Position numbers and translations under genes: made by a program. Below, in pieces: positions 24,886-34,029 of a DNA stretch of 64,000 bases. Location of the stretch: contig NZ_FNVY01000004.1 in NCBI RefSeq assembly GCF_900104595.1, positions 372,001 to 436,000 on the forward strand. The letters run 5' to 3'. How positions within the stretch are numbered: position 1 is the first letter of the stretch; the number at the start of each line of letters is the position of its first letter. The stretch comes from Enterococcus timonensis. GTDB lineage: Bacteria; Bacillota; Bacilli; Lactobacillales; Enterococcaceae. Below the pieces are notes generated by a model. That model made no database searches and was not told the DNA's origin. It saw nothing but the letters and a program-made list of their open reading frames with translations.

Positions 24886-26826
24886 ATGAAAAACTTAGAA
24901 ATTGATATTGAAACTTATTCATCTACCAATCTACAAAAGAGTGGTGTTTATCGTTACGTAGAAGCAGATGATTTTGAGGTGATGCTGTTTGGTTATGCGA
25001 TTGACGGTGGTGAAGTTAAGGTCGTTGATTTGATGAATGGAGAAAAGATTCCAAAAGAAATCCTAGATGCCTTAACCGATGAAACCATTACGAAGTGGGC
25101 ATTTAATGCTCAGTTTGAGCGAGTTTGCCTTTCACGTCATTTAGGCTACCCTACTGGGACTTATCTAAATCCTTCCTCATGGAAATGTTCCATGGTTTGG
25201 TCTGCCTATATGGGACTTCCTCTTTCTTTAGAAGGTGTAGGTGCAGTGCTAGGACTTGAAAAGCAAAAGCTGACAGAGGGTAAAGACCTGATACGATATT
25301 TTTGTCTTCCATGTACTCCAACAAAAATAAATGGTGGTAGAACCCGTAACCTACCCACTGATGAAATCGATAAATGGCAGCAGTTCAAAGCATATAACAA
25401 GCGTGATGTGGAGGCAGAAATACAGATACAACAAAGATTGATCAAGTTTCCAGTACCAGAGGACATCTGGGATGAGTATCATCTCGACCAAGAAATCAAC
25501 GATCGAGGCATAAAGGTGGATATGGATTTTGTTAAACAGGCCATCGCCATGGATGACATATCTCATGAAAAACTACTAACCGTCATGCAGCAGATAACAA
25601 ATCTGGATAACCCAAACTCAGTACAACAGATGAAAAGCTGGCTTTGTGAAAATGGTCTAGAGATGGAGACTCTCGGTAAAAAAGCTGTCGCTGAGAAACT
25701 TGAGGAAACAGATGGTGAACTAAATGAAGTTCTTTCACTTCGTCAGCAACTGGCAAAATCCTCGGTAAAGAAATATACAGCAATGGAAAATGCGGTTTGT
25801 AGTGATTCAAGAGCCAGGGGAATGTTTCAGTTTTATGGAGCTAACAGAACCGGTCGCTTTGCCGGTAGGCTTGTGCAATTGCAAAATCTCCCTCAGAACC
25901 ATATGCCAGATTTAAAAGAGGCGCGAAATATTGTCAGAAATGGTGATGTTGAAACACTGGAAATGCTCTATGAAGATATACCCGATACACTCTCACAACT
26001 AATTCGTACAGCCTTTGTACCAAAAGAAGGTCATAAGTTTATTGTGGCTGACTTTTCAGCCATTGAGGCTCGTGTGCTTTCATGGCTTGCAGGTGAGACA
26101 TGGCGAACGGATGTATTTGCTAATGGTGGTGATATCTACTGCGCATCTGCCTCACAGATGTTTGGTGTTCCCGTTGAAAAGCATGGTGTGAACGGCCACT
26201 TGAGACAGAAGGGTAAAATTGCTGAATTGGCACTGGGTTATGGTGGTTCTGTTGGTGCGCTAAAAGCCATGGGTGCATTAGAGATGGGGCTTGAAGAGGA
26301 AGAATTAAAACCGCTTGTGAATGCCTGGAGAATGTCTAATCCCAACATCACACAGTTCTGGTGGGATGTAGATCGGACGGCTAAACAATGCGTTAAGGAA
26401 AATAAGTCACAAGAAACCCATAACATCGAGTTTCATTGTTTTAGTGGCATGCTTTTTATCGTTCTTCCCTCAGGTAGACGGCTTGCCTATGTAAAACCTC
26501 GAATCGGTGAGAATCAGTTTGGTGGTGAGTCCGTGACCTATGAAGGAGTAGGTGGAACAAAGAAATGGGAGCGTCTTGAAAGTTACGGTCCTAAGTTTGT
26601 AGAGAATATTGTTCAAGCCATCTCCCGTGATATTTTGATGTATTCAATGAAGATGCTTAGTACTTATCGTATTGTGGCTCATGTCCATGATGAAGTCATT
26701 ATTGAAGCCAATTCTAAAATATCTGTTACTGAAGTATGTAAACAGATGAGTCAAGTGCCACCTTGGGCAAAAGGGCTGCTCCTTGATGCCGATGGCTATG
26801 AATGTGAATTTTATCAAAAAGATTAA
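24886..26826 (+). CDS. phage/ICE-type family A DNA polymerase
   Basis: 646-aa polymerase of the kind found in Siphoviridae-like prophages and serine-recombinase ICEs. It begins with a 3'-5' exonuclease domain (DIETYSS near residues 5-11, TKWAFNAQFER near 69-79) and has a polymerase domain with FVPKEGHKFIVADFSAIEARVLSW (motif A region; Asp near 391), RQKGKIAELALGYGG (motif B) and VAHVHDEVIIE (motif C). It starts at ATG 24886 after AAAGGTGG. Base composition (more C and balanced codons) differs from flanking host genes, fitting transfer. Confidence 0.9.
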   Translation: MKNLEIDIETYSSTNLQKSGVYRYVEADDFEVMLFGYAIDGGEVKVVDLMNGEKIPKEILDALTDETITKWAFNAQFERVCLSRHLGYPTGTYLNPSSWKCSMVWSAYMGLPLSLEGVGAVLGLEKQKLTEGKDLIRYFCLPCTPTKINGGRTRNLPTDEIDKWQQFKAYNKRDVEAEIQIQQRLIKFPVPEDIWDEYHLDQEINDRGIKVDMDFVKQAIAMDDISHEKLLTVMQQITNLDNPNSVQQMKSWLCENGLEMETLGKKAVAEKLEETDGELNEVLSLRQQLAKSSVKKYTAMENAVCSDSRARGMFQFYGANRTGRFAGRLVQLQNLPQNHMPDLKEARNIVRNGDVETLEMLYEDIPDTLSQLIRTAFVPKEGHKFIVADFSAIEARVLSWLAGETWRTDVFANGGDIYCASASQMFGVPVEKHGVNGHLRQKGKIAELALGYGGSVGALKAMGALEMGLEEEELKPLVNAWRMSNPNITQFWWDVDRTAKQCVKENKSQETHNIEFHCFSGMLFIVLPSGRRLAYVKPRIGENQFGGESVTYEGVGGTKKWERLESYGPKFVENIVQAISRDILMYSMKMLSTYRIVAHVHDEVIIEANSKISVTEVCKQMSQVPPWAKGLLLDADGYECEFYQKD

Positions 26827-26842
26827 AGAAATCATCAGATTT

Positions 26843-26879
26843 CACCTCCTGCCGTGGCTACTAGGTAGGAGGTGTTTTT
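26843..26879 (+). promoter_or_regulatory. hairpin hiding the SD of the downstream small gene
   Basis: CACCTCCT (26843-26850) pairs perfectly with AGGAGGTG (26867-26874), then five Ts. The 3' arm is itself the only ribosome binding site of the gene at 26882, so the hairpin can both terminate transcription and block translation. Confidence 0.7.
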
Positions 26880-26881
26880 CT

Positions 26882-27097
26882 ATGAACATTTATGAAGTAA
26901 AAGATGGCTGTCCGTTAAAGGGCAAGACCGATCAGATGACTGAGGAAGAATTACAAAAGGAATATGACTTTCACATAGCAGAGAGCATTGTCGCAAACCT
27001 ATATAAAGAAGGCAAAATCACAGCGGATGAATTACACAAAATATCAGCCTTGAACAGGCAGAAATTCTCTCCCCGTTTAGCCGAGATTATGTCCTGA
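26882..27097 (+). CDS. small SHOCT-like element protein
   Basis: 71-aa protein beginning MNIYEVKDGCPLKGKTDQM. The middle IAESIVANLYKEGKITADEL resembles the short C-terminal SHOCT oligomerisation motif, and the family is found next to serine recombinases in Firmicute ICEs. Function unknown. Its SD AGGAGGTG lies in a hairpin arm. It is followed by a short hairpin (AAAAGCT/AGCTTTT) and then the recombinases. Confidence 0.65.
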   Translation: MNIYEVKDGCPLKGKTDQMTEEELQKEYDFHIAESIVANLYKEGKITADELHKISALNRQKFSPRLAEIMS

Positions 27098-27155
27098 AAA
27101 GCTTGCTATTAATAGCTTTTAGAGTGATGTATGTAATGGGCGAAAGTGAGGTGAG

Positions 27156-28721
27156 ATGATGAAAAAGATAACAAAAATAGATGAACTGCCCCAAATGCAA
27201 CCATCCAACACTAAACTTAGAGTTGCAGCTTATGCCAGGGTATCAACCGATAGTGATGAACAGCTTGAAAGCCTTAAGGCACAGCGTAAACACTATGAGC
27301 GATATATTAAGTCTAATCCAGAATGGGTGTTTGCTGGTCTTTATTATGATGAAGGGATCTCCGGCACCAAGATGGAGAAACGGACTGAACTGCTCCGTAT
27401 GATACGAGATTGTAAGCAAGGTCGGATTGATTTTATTATCACCAAATCAATCAGCCGCTTTGCTCGTAATACAGTAGATTGTCTAGAGTTAGTAAGAAAA
27501 CTGATTGATATCGGTGTTTATATTTATTTTGAAAAAGAGAATCTAAATACGGGTGATATGGAAAGTGAGCTGATGCTTTCTATCCTTTCTGGATTTGCTG
27601 CAGAAGAGTCTGCATCTATTTCACAAAACTCAACATGGTCCATTCAAAAGAGATTTCAAAACGGCAGTTATGTTGGTACTGCACCGTATGGATATTCCAA
27701 GGCGGATGGCAAGATGTTTATAGTTTCAGATGAAGCTGAAATCATCAAACGTATTTTTTCTGAATTCCTATCTGGAAAAGGTAGCAGTACCATAGCAAGA
27801 GGTTTGAACAAAGATAAGATTCCTGCTAAACGAGGGAATCACTGGAGTTCAGGCACGATCATTGACATGCTCCGAAACGAAAAATACATGGGAGATGTTT
27901 TGTTACAAAAGACCTACACCGATAGTTACTATAACCGCCATCCGAATACAGGTGAAAAAGACCAGTATTATTACAAGGACAATCATGAACCTATTGTAAG
28001 TAGAGAAGATTTTGCTAAGGCACAAGATCTCATCGATGAAAGAGCCAAGATAAAGAGTAAGGGCATGAAAAAGAACGTTTATCTTAATCGATATGCTTTA
28101 AGTGGCAAGATTGTCTGTGGAGAGTGTGGTCGCAATTTTAGGAGAAAGACAAACTACTCAGCTGGTAGGAGTTACATTGCTTGGAGTTGCATCGGTCATA
28201 TCGAAGACAAAGAGAGTTGCTCCATGTTGTTCTTGCGAGATGGAGAAATAAAAGCCACATTGACCACCATGATGAACAAGCTTGCTTTCAGTAACAAGCT
28301 AATCCTAGAGCCACTTTTCAAATCAATTAGCCAAATCGATGAAGAAAGCGACCGTGAAAGAATGGATGCTATTGATAAGCGAATGGAACAATTAATGGAA
28401 GAACGCAATACACTTATTACACTGATGGCCAAAGGTTTCCTGGAGCCTGCTCTTTTTAATCAGGAACGTAATGTCTTGGATAGTGAGATAAAAAATCTTA
28501 CAACTGAAAAAACAAACCTGGTAACGAACTCTACAAGTGGGGTTTTGCGAGCAAACGATATAAAGGACCTCATTGATTACGTGTCAGCAGATAATTTTAA
28601 TGGTGACTACACGGAAGAATTATTTGAAGAATTTGTAGAGAACATCATTGTAAATTCCAGGGATGAGCTGACATTCAATTTGAAATGTGGTCTTTCACTG
28701 AAAGAAAAGGTGGTGAGATAA
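27156..28721 (+). CDS. large serine recombinase 1
   Basis: 521-aa site-specific recombinase. Resolvase domain with catalytic Ser in AAYARVSTDSDEQ (near residue 30) and the Arg-rich [20 protein letters not shown] (near 95-115). Next comes the recombinase domain (VGTAPYGYSK to NEKYMGDVLLQKT), a zinc ribbon (CGECGRNF ... CIGHIEDKESC near 328-350) and a coiled coil (about 385-440). First of three adjacent genes that together are expected to excise and integrate the element. The ORF starts at 27156; ATG 27159 also has GAGGTGAG upstream. The next gene starts one base after the stop. Confidence 0.93.
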   Translation: MMKKITKIDELPQMQPSNTKLRVAAYARVSTDSDEQLESLKAQRKHYERYIKSNPEWVFAGLYYDEGISGTKMEKRTELLRMIRDCKQGRIDFIITKSISRFARNTVDCLELVRKLIDIGVYIYFEKENLNTGDMESELMLSILSGFAAEESASISQNSTWSIQKRFQNGSYVGTAPYGYSKADGKMFIVSDEAEIIKRIFSEFLSGKGSSTIARGLNKDKIPAKRGNHWSSGTIIDMLRNEKYMGDVLLQKTYTDSYYNRHPNTGEKDQYYYKDNHEPIVSREDFAKAQDLIDERAKIKSKGMKKNVYLNRYALSGKIVCGECGRNFRRKTNYSAGRSYIAWSCIGHIEDKESCSMLFLRDGEIKATLTTMMNKLAFSNKLILEPLFKSISQIDEESDRERMDAIDKRMEQLMEERNTLITLMAKGFLEPALFNQERNVLDSEIKNLTTEKTNLVTNSTSGVLRANDIKDLIDYVSADNFNGDYTEELFEEFVENIIVNSRDELTFNLKCGLSLKEKVVR

Positions 28722-29138
28722 ATGGCATATGTTCCCTATGGATACAGAATTCAAGACGGAGTGGTTATTGTCGATGAAATGGCAGCAGGTCAAGTAAAGG
28801 TATTCTTTGAGAAATACATATCAGGACTATCCCTTACAGTGGCTGGCGAACAGGCAGGTATTGATAAGACACACTCTGTGATGGGTCGCATTTTGAAAAA
28901 CGTCAACTACCTCGGAAATGATACGTATCCAGCAATTATTGATAAAGAGATATTTGATAAAGCTGAAGAAGTTAGAGATAAGCGTGCAAAGGATTTAGGA
29001 CGAGTGGTAGAGCTTGCCGCTTTCACCTCTCCCCCTCCCAAAGAGCGATTTAAAATGAGAAAGGCAGATAATAAGATGCCAGTTGATCCTTTTGAACGAG
29101 CAGAATACTTATATAGTCTGATAGAAAGCGAGGAATAA
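28722..29138 (+). CDS. recombinase-domain-only protein (middle of triplet)
   Basis: 138-aa protein that matches only the DNA-binding 'recombinase' domain ([10 protein letters not shown] at the N-terminus, [20 protein letters not shown] near 63-82) and lacks the catalytic resolvase domain and its Ser. It is intact with its own RBS (GGTGAG) and starts directly after recombinase 1, so it looks like a maintained accessory factor, not a degraded gene. Such short middle members occur in known recombinase triplets. Confidence 0.8.
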   Translation: MAYVPYGYRIQDGVVIVDEMAAGQVKVFFEKYISGLSLTVAGEQAGIDKTHSVMGRILKNVNYLGNDTYPAIIDKEIFDKAEEVRDKRAKDLGRVVELAAFTSPPPKERFKMRKADNKMPVDPFERAEYLYSLIESEE

Positions 29139-29139
29139 A

Positions 29140-30702
29140 GTGACAGAGAAAAATATAATGGTTATTCCTGCTCGTAAAAGAGTAGGAAGTACAGCCGCAA
29201 AAGAAAAGATAAAGAAACTTCGTGTTGCTGCCTATTGCCGTGTTTCTACAGAAACAGAAGAACAAAACTCTAGTTATGAGGTTCAGGTCGCACACTATAC
29301 AGAGTTTATAAAGAAGAATACTGAATGGGAGTTTGCCGGCATCTTTGCAGATGATGGTATCTCCGGGACGAACACCAAAAAGCGTGACGAATTTAATCGT
29401 ATGATTGCAGAGTGTATGGATGGTAACATCGACATGGTTATTACTAAATCCATCAGCCGATTTGCACGTAACACCCTAGACTGCCTTCAATACATTAGAC
29501 AGCTCAAGGATAAAAACATATCCGTCTATTTTGAAAAAGAGAATATCAACACCATGGATGCCAAGGGCGAGGTTTTGCTGACGATTATGGCATCTTTGGC
29601 ACAACAGGAAAGCCAGAGCCTTTCACAAAACGTTAAGCTTGGGCTACAGTACCGATATCAACAAGGAAAGGTGCAGGTCAACCATAAACGGTTTATGGGC
29701 TACACCAAAGATGAAGATGGAAATTTAATTATTGTCCCCGAAGAAGCTGAGATTATCAAACGCATCTACCGAGAATACCTTGAAGGTCAGAGTCTGGTAG
29801 GCATTGGTCGAGGTCTTGAAAAGGATGGTATTTTAACAGCAGCAGGAAAACCAAGATGGCGACCGGAATCAGTTAAAAAAATCCTCCAAAACGAAAAATA
29901 CATCGGAGATGCCCTTTTACAGAAGACTGTTACTGTAGATTTTCTAACCAAGAAACGAGTTAAGAATGAAGGTCATCTTCCCCAGTATTATGTTGAAAAT
30001 AGCCATGAGGCGATTATTCCTAAAGAGTTATTTTTGCAGGTGCAGGAAGAGATTCATCGAAGAAGCAATATCTACACAGGAGAAGGCAAGAACAAACGAA
30101 TTTATAGTAGCAAGTACGCTTTAAGTGCCATTACCTTCTGTGGAGATTGTGGCGATATTTATAGGAGAACCTATTGGAATATTCATGGTAGAAAAGAATT
30201 TGTCTGGCGATGCGTGACTAGAATCGAGCAAGGTCCTGAAGTTTGTAAGAACCGAACCGTAAAAGAAGATGAACTCTATGGTGCTGTAATGACCGCAATT
30301 AATAAGCTACTTGCAGGTGGCAACAACATGATAAAGACCCTGGAAGAGAACATTCATGCTGTGATTGGTGAAACCACAGAGTATCAAATTTCAGAGATTA
30401 ACAACTTACTGGAGGAAAAGCAAAAAGAACTTATCAAGCTGGCGAACAAGGGTCAAGACTATGAACACCTAGCAGATGAGATTGATGAGCTGAGAGACAA
30501 GCGACAGATCCTTTTAGTAGAAGATGCCTCCCTCAGTGGCGAGAACGAGCGAATCAATGAGCTGATTGAATTTATCCGCAAGAACAAATTCCGCACCTTA
30601 GAATATGATGATAAGCTTGTAAGGAAGATAATCCAGAGCGTTACAGTCTATGAAGACCACTTCGTCATAGCCTTCAAATCTGGCATCGAAATGGAAATAT
30701 GA
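29140..30702 (+). CDS. large serine recombinase 3
   Basis: 520-aa recombinase with catalytic Ser in [13 protein letters not shown] (near residue 35), the [20 protein letters not shown] motif, [14 protein letters not shown] starting the recombinase domain, zinc ribbon CGDCGDIY ... [12 protein letters not shown] and a coiled coil near 425-470. Starts with GTG one base after the middle gene. It shares about the same architecture as recombinase 1 but is clearly diverged. A terminator follows at 30718. Confidence 0.93.
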   Translation: MTEKNIMVIPARKRVGSTAAKEKIKKLRVAAYCRVSTETEEQNSSYEVQVAHYTEFIKKNTEWEFAGIFADDGISGTNTKKRDEFNRMIAECMDGNIDMVITKSISRFARNTLDCLQYIRQLKDKNISVYFEKENINTMDAKGEVLLTIMASLAQQESQSLSQNVKLGLQYRYQQGKVQVNHKRFMGYTKDEDGNLIIVPEEAEIIKRIYREYLEGQSLVGIGRGLEKDGILTAAGKPRWRPESVKKILQNEKYIGDALLQKTVTVDFLTKKRVKNEGHLPQYYVENSHEAIIPKELFLQVQEEIHRRSNIYTGEGKNKRIYSSKYALSAITFCGDCGDIYRRTYWNIHGRKEFVWRCVTRIEQGPEVCKNRTVKEDELYGAVMTAINKLLAGGNNMIKTLEENIHAVIGETTEYQISEINNLLEEKQKELIKLANKGQDYEHLADEIDELRDKRQILLVEDASLSGENERINELIEFIRKNKFRTLEYDDKLVRKIIQSVTVYEDHFVIAFKSGIEMEI

Positions 30703-30717
30703 AAACCAGAAGTAAAT

Positions 30718-30758
30718 AGCCCATGACTCTACAGTAGAGTTGTGGGTTTTCTTTTGCT
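30718..30758 (+). terminator. terminator after recombinase triplet
   Basis: CCCATGACTCTA pairs with TAGAGTTGTGGG (G-U pairs) around CAG, followed by TTTTC and TTTT. Confidence 0.8.
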
Positions 30759-30787
30759 TGCTGATTATAATAATATTTTAATAACTA

Positions 30788-30816
30788 TTGTGTTTATCAA
30801 CCAAATGGTTTATAAT
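30788..30816 (+). promoter_or_regulatory. promoter with operator-like palindrome before HTH gene
   Basis: TTGTGT (30788-30793), exactly 17 bases, TATAAT (30811-30816). The spacer ends with AACCA-AA-TGGTT (30799-30810), a palindrome placed where a bound repressor would block RNA polymerase. The HTH gene just downstream is a good candidate for the repressor (inference). Confidence 0.75.
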
Positions 30817-30844
30817 ATTCTTAGCGTAAACTTGGAGGTGCTGT

Positions 30845-31069
30845 ATGACTACGGCAGAAATGATTAAAGAACTGTGTGAGCAAATGAATATAAGTGTTTC
30901 CGAACTTGCTAGACGTATTGGCCAGACTCCACAGAATTTCAATAAAAAATTACAACGAGAAACAGTAACCTTGGATGAGTTGAAGGCCATTGCTGATGTG
31001 CTAGGTGTCAAGTTTGTGCAGGCTTTTATATTGCCTGATGGCAATGAAATAAAGACGGGTAACGAGTAA
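30845..31069 (+). CDS. XRE-type helix-turn-helix regulator
   Basis: 74-aa DNA-binding protein. HTH spans about residues 15-38 (ISVSELARRIGQTPQNFNKKL). The C-terminus LPDGNEIKTGNE is characteristic of small regulators in Firmicute ICEs. Good RBS GGAGGTG and a strong promoter with a palindrome, suggesting autoregulation. A fragment encoding the same C-terminus occurs at 33893-33952. Confidence 0.85.
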   Translation: MTTAEMIKELCEQMNISVSELARRIGQTPQNFNKKLQRETVTLDELKAIADVLGVKFVQAFILPDGNEIKTGNE

Positions 31070-31083
31070 AGGAGGCGGTTATT

Positions 31084-31428
31084 ATGGGAAAATATACAGA
31101 TGAAGAAATAAGAAATTGCAAAAAAGTTACGTTAAAAATTGCTGGTGACTATCTGGGTATTTCACCAAATGCGGTCGGAATTGGTATGAGAAATAACTTA
31201 CTGCCAATAGGTCTTGCTATTCATAACGAAGAAAAGAATCGCAGGTTCAGTGAGAGTTGGTCTTATCATATCGTTGCAGAGAGATTAATCGCATATAATC
31301 ATGGAACAATTTCCGAAATCCATGTTCAAAATATTGAGAAAGGGTTAGATAAAATCGTAGAAGAATTTTCTAACCTTAAACAAGAACTGCTTTTTATATT
31401 AAGCGAAAACGAGGTACCAGAGAATTAG
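31084..31428 (+). CDS. hypothetical mobile-element protein, possible DNA-binding
   Basis: 114-aa protein. Residues 13-45 (VTLKIAGDYLGISPNAVGIGMRNNLLPIG) look like an excisionase/HTH-type DNA-binding segment found in proteins of ICEs and prophages. The remainder is helical with a likely coiled coil (80-110). RBS AAAGGAGG is strong and the gene starts 14 bp after the HTH gene, so they are probably co-transcribed. I do not know its role; regulation of the element is plausible. Confidence 0.6.
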   Translation: MGKYTDEEIRNCKKVTLKIAGDYLGISPNAVGIGMRNNLLPIGLAIHNEEKNRRFSESWSYHIVAERLIAYNHGTISEIHVQNIEKGLDKIVEEFSNLKQELLFILSENEVPEN

Positions 31429-31512
31429 AACTTTTTGAGTATGCGTTTTCGCTAGGAAAATATAAAAATGCGAACTTGAAATTCAGGTCAAAAGGAAAGG
31501 ATGGTGGTACAA

Positions 31513-32835
31513 ATGATGATGAAGTTCACTAGAGAACAATTGTATAAAGAGATATGGGAAACTAGTGCTCGTCAAGTTGCTATTAAATATAGTTTAAACT
31601 ATCAGAAGCTACTAAACCAATGCAAAGAGATCAGCATTCCTTTACCTGGTGGCAAGTATTTTTATAATAGACAGCACGGTTTAGATATAGACAATTTAAT
31701 AACTCCACTTCCTGATTCTAAAATAAGTGATATTGAAGTAGAGAAACAGAGAAGTAGAATTCAGAAAAAAGAGACTGTTGTAGAATTTGAGAAAGATAAA
31801 AGAATTAATACCGAGAAAACTCTTGAAACTGATTCTAATCAGAATAAAACTGTCAACAAGGTAAAGATCTTATTTGATAGGGACACTTTATATTCTTCTC
31901 TTAATTTCTTAGAGAGGGAGAAGAAAGACTCTATTATAAAAATTTTGTCTGAATTTGAAATTAGTGAGAGCAAAAGACTTCATAAAAAAGTTATTACTTA
32001 TAAAGAAAGCATTATTGCTTGGAATAAAAGAGTAAAAGCATCTGAACGAGATTATTATGATCCAAGATATCAAAGAAATGATTTGTCTCAGCCAAAATTT
32101 ATTAAGGATGTATCCAAGGAACAGCTACCTAGACTTTATAGAATATTAGATATGCTTTGTACAATTTTTGAAAAACTAGGAGAAATAATAATAGATGATT
32201 TAAGAATTCAAATTGGTAAGGATATTGTAAGCTTTGAAGTTATTGAGAGTACAGACAAAGTAAACCACGAATTAACCAAAGAAGAAGCACAGCAGCTAGT
32301 TAAATACAATGATGAAGTAAAGAGACACAGCTATGTCTCTAAGCCAAATATTCGAAAATATGACTACATACCCAATGGATTATTAAGAATTAAGATGTCA
32401 AATGGTAAATATATTAAAGATACAAAATCGAATAAATTGGAAGACATGCTCCCTGAAATAGTGATTCTGTTTTATCAGTGTTATTTCGAAATTCGTACTC
32501 AAAGGGAAGATTGGGAAGAAGCACAACGTAAATGTGAAGAAGAAAAGCAAAAAGCAAGAATGCTTCAAGAACGCATAGATCAAGAAAAGAAGAAAACAAG
32601 AGAGTTTCTAAATATGCTTTCAGATTATAAGCTTGCCGATGAAATCAGGAAGTTTGTAGATATACTGAAAGATAGTGATAAAGCTGATCAAGAAACCATT
32701 GAGTGGATGTCAAGAAAGGCCGATTGGATTGATCCTACAATCTCAGCTGAGGACGAACTTTTGGGAAAAAGAGAACATTACAAATCTGATGAAGAAAAAA
32801 ATAAATTCTTAAAAGAAGAAAAGTATTATTGGTAA
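31513..32835 (+). CDS. uncharacterised protein with N-terminal 'TREQLY-IW' HTH-like domain
   Basis: About 440 aa. The N-terminus (FTREQLYKEIWETSARQVA, then YQKLLNQCKEISIPLPGGKYF) matches a recurrent domain of proteins in mobile islands whose pattern is TREELY..W..P...A...G.S...L...C....IP.P..GYW. It probably binds DNA. The middle contains LPRLYRILDMLCTIFEKLG, followed by a beta-rich part, and the C-terminal third (residues 335-390) is a strongly charged coiled coil (EDWEEAQRKCEEEKQKAR). The start is ambiguous among ATGs at 31501, 31513, 31516 and 31519. Very AT-rich. Function unknown; defence or maintenance of the island are possible roles. Confidence 0.6.
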   Translation: MMMKFTREQLYKEIWETSARQVAIKYSLNYQKLLNQCKEISIPLPGGKYFYNRQHGLDIDNLITPLPDSKISDIEVEKQRSRIQKKETVVEFEKDKRINTEKTLETDSNQNKTVNKVKILFDRDTLYSSLNFLEREKKDSIIKILSEFEISESKRLHKKVITYKESIIAWNKRVKASERDYYDPRYQRNDLSQPKFIKDVSKEQLPRLYRILDMLCTIFEKLGEIIIDDLRIQIGKDIVSFEVIESTDKVNHELTKEEAQQLVKYNDEVKRHSYVSKPNIRKYDYIPNGLLRIKMSNGKYIKDTKSNKLEDMLPEIVILFYQCYFEIRTQREDWEEAQRKCEEEKQKARMLQERIDQEKKKTREFLNMLSDYKLADEIRKFVDILKDSDKADQETIEWMSRKADWIDPTISAEDELLGKREHYKSDEEKNKFLKEEKYYW

Positions 32836-32970
32836 ATAAGAACTTTTAGTGTAGTTTTTCGATATTGGAACTTGTTCAGTGATGAAATTAACCCACGAAA
32901 ACAGATTCTAAATTAATGATGGTCATTTTAGTGGCTTAATATATAAAACAAATTTATGAGGAGATGGCTT

Positions 32971-33876
32971 ATGAGATTATACTCTGAAAGACATGGTATA
33001 AGAGCACCGCAGGAAAAGACATATTCTATTAACAGAGATATGTATTCATTGCTCTTAGATTGCTGCAAAAGATATCAAAAGAATTTAACACATATTTTTG
33101 CTCTAAATTGTCATCACGACTTTACTGATAGCGACTATATTGCATTTGATGAAAACGGATTCGCAACAAGAATAAAGATAAGAATACCATCTCTCTTTCG
33201 TGATGAGTATAACAGAATTAGCACACCGCAATATGGAGATGAATACGATCAATATTCGCTTTTAGACCTTATTGAGTTCTTTGCACAAAATATTAAGGAT
33301 ATCTCAGAACGATGGAATAATGAGAGATACCGAAACTACCAAACGATAGATTGCCATGATTCTTCAGATGTATTTGCAAATTTCCAAGAGGCAATAAATG
33401 AAATATTCTCTGAGTCTGGGTTGTTATATGAACTTACGGACGAAAAGATTATTGCAAGAATTGTTGAGAACAGTCCACTTACAGCGGAAATAGAAAAATC
33501 TTTTACATCGGTACATGAGCAAGGCTCAAGAGAGTTGTTGAAAGATGCCGTTGCATTATATAAAACACCAAACCCAGCAGCTCGGCAAGATTCAGTTGAA
33601 AAGATATGGGATGCATTAGAACGCTTAAAAACTTACTATACAACATTAGATAAGAAACATTCATCAGAAAAAATAGTGAATGATATGGCAAACGGGAATG
33701 ATAAGTTTGTAGATCTATTTAATGCTGAATTTAAGACCTTGACAGATATAGGAAATAAATACCGCATTCGTCATCATGAAACTAATAAGATTGATATCAC
33801 CGATATCCGCTACTACGATTATCTTTTTAATCGGTGTTTATCACTAATTGCTTTAGCAATACAATATCTTGTTTAA
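32971..33876 (+). CDS. uncharacterised protein, abortive-infection-like C-terminal region
   Basis: 301 aa, AT-rich, no signal peptide or membrane segment. The C-terminal region DSVEKIWDALERLKTYY ... FNAEFKTLTDIGNKYRIRHHE ... YYDYLFNRCLSLIALAIQYL resembles the helical C-terminal domains of Abi-type and HEPN-like proteins, which pair an IRHHE-type basic motif with a helical bundle. The N-terminal 150 residues I do not recognise. ATG 32971 has GAGGAG at 12 bases; an upstream in-frame ATG (32956) lacks one. Stands alone between about 100-bp non-coding gaps. Confidence 0.5.
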   Translation: MRLYSERHGIRAPQEKTYSINRDMYSLLLDCCKRYQKNLTHIFALNCHHDFTDSDYIAFDENGFATRIKIRIPSLFRDEYNRISTPQYGDEYDQYSLLDLIEFFAQNIKDISERWNNERYRNYQTIDCHDSSDVFANFQEAINEIFSESGLLYELTDEKIIARIVENSPLTAEIEKSFTSVHEQGSRELLKDAVALYKTPNPAARQDSVEKIWDALERLKTYYTTLDKKHSSEKIVNDMANGNDKFVDLFNAEFKTLTDIGNKYRIRHHETNKIDITDIRYYDYLFNRCLSLIALAIQYLV

Positions 33877-33892
33877 GGATAATGCTTGTATC

Positions 33893-33952
33893 ATCGAGCT
33901 TTGGACTTTACCAGATGGTGATGAAATAAAGTGCGGTAATGAGCCCGAGTAA
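33893..33952 (+). pseudogene. duplicated 3' tail of an HTH regulator gene
   Basis: The frame reads IELWTLPDGDEIKCGNEPE-stop. It matches the tail of the intact HTH gene at 30845 (AFILPDGNEIKTGNE-stop) with DNA divergence, so it is the 3' end of a second, related regulator whose body is missing. Confidence 0.65.
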
Positions 33953-34029
33953 CTTTATAAATTAGAATTTGTAGTGATGATTATCTGAAGATGCATTACG
34001 AAATTGATCAAAAGAATTGGAGTGACAGT

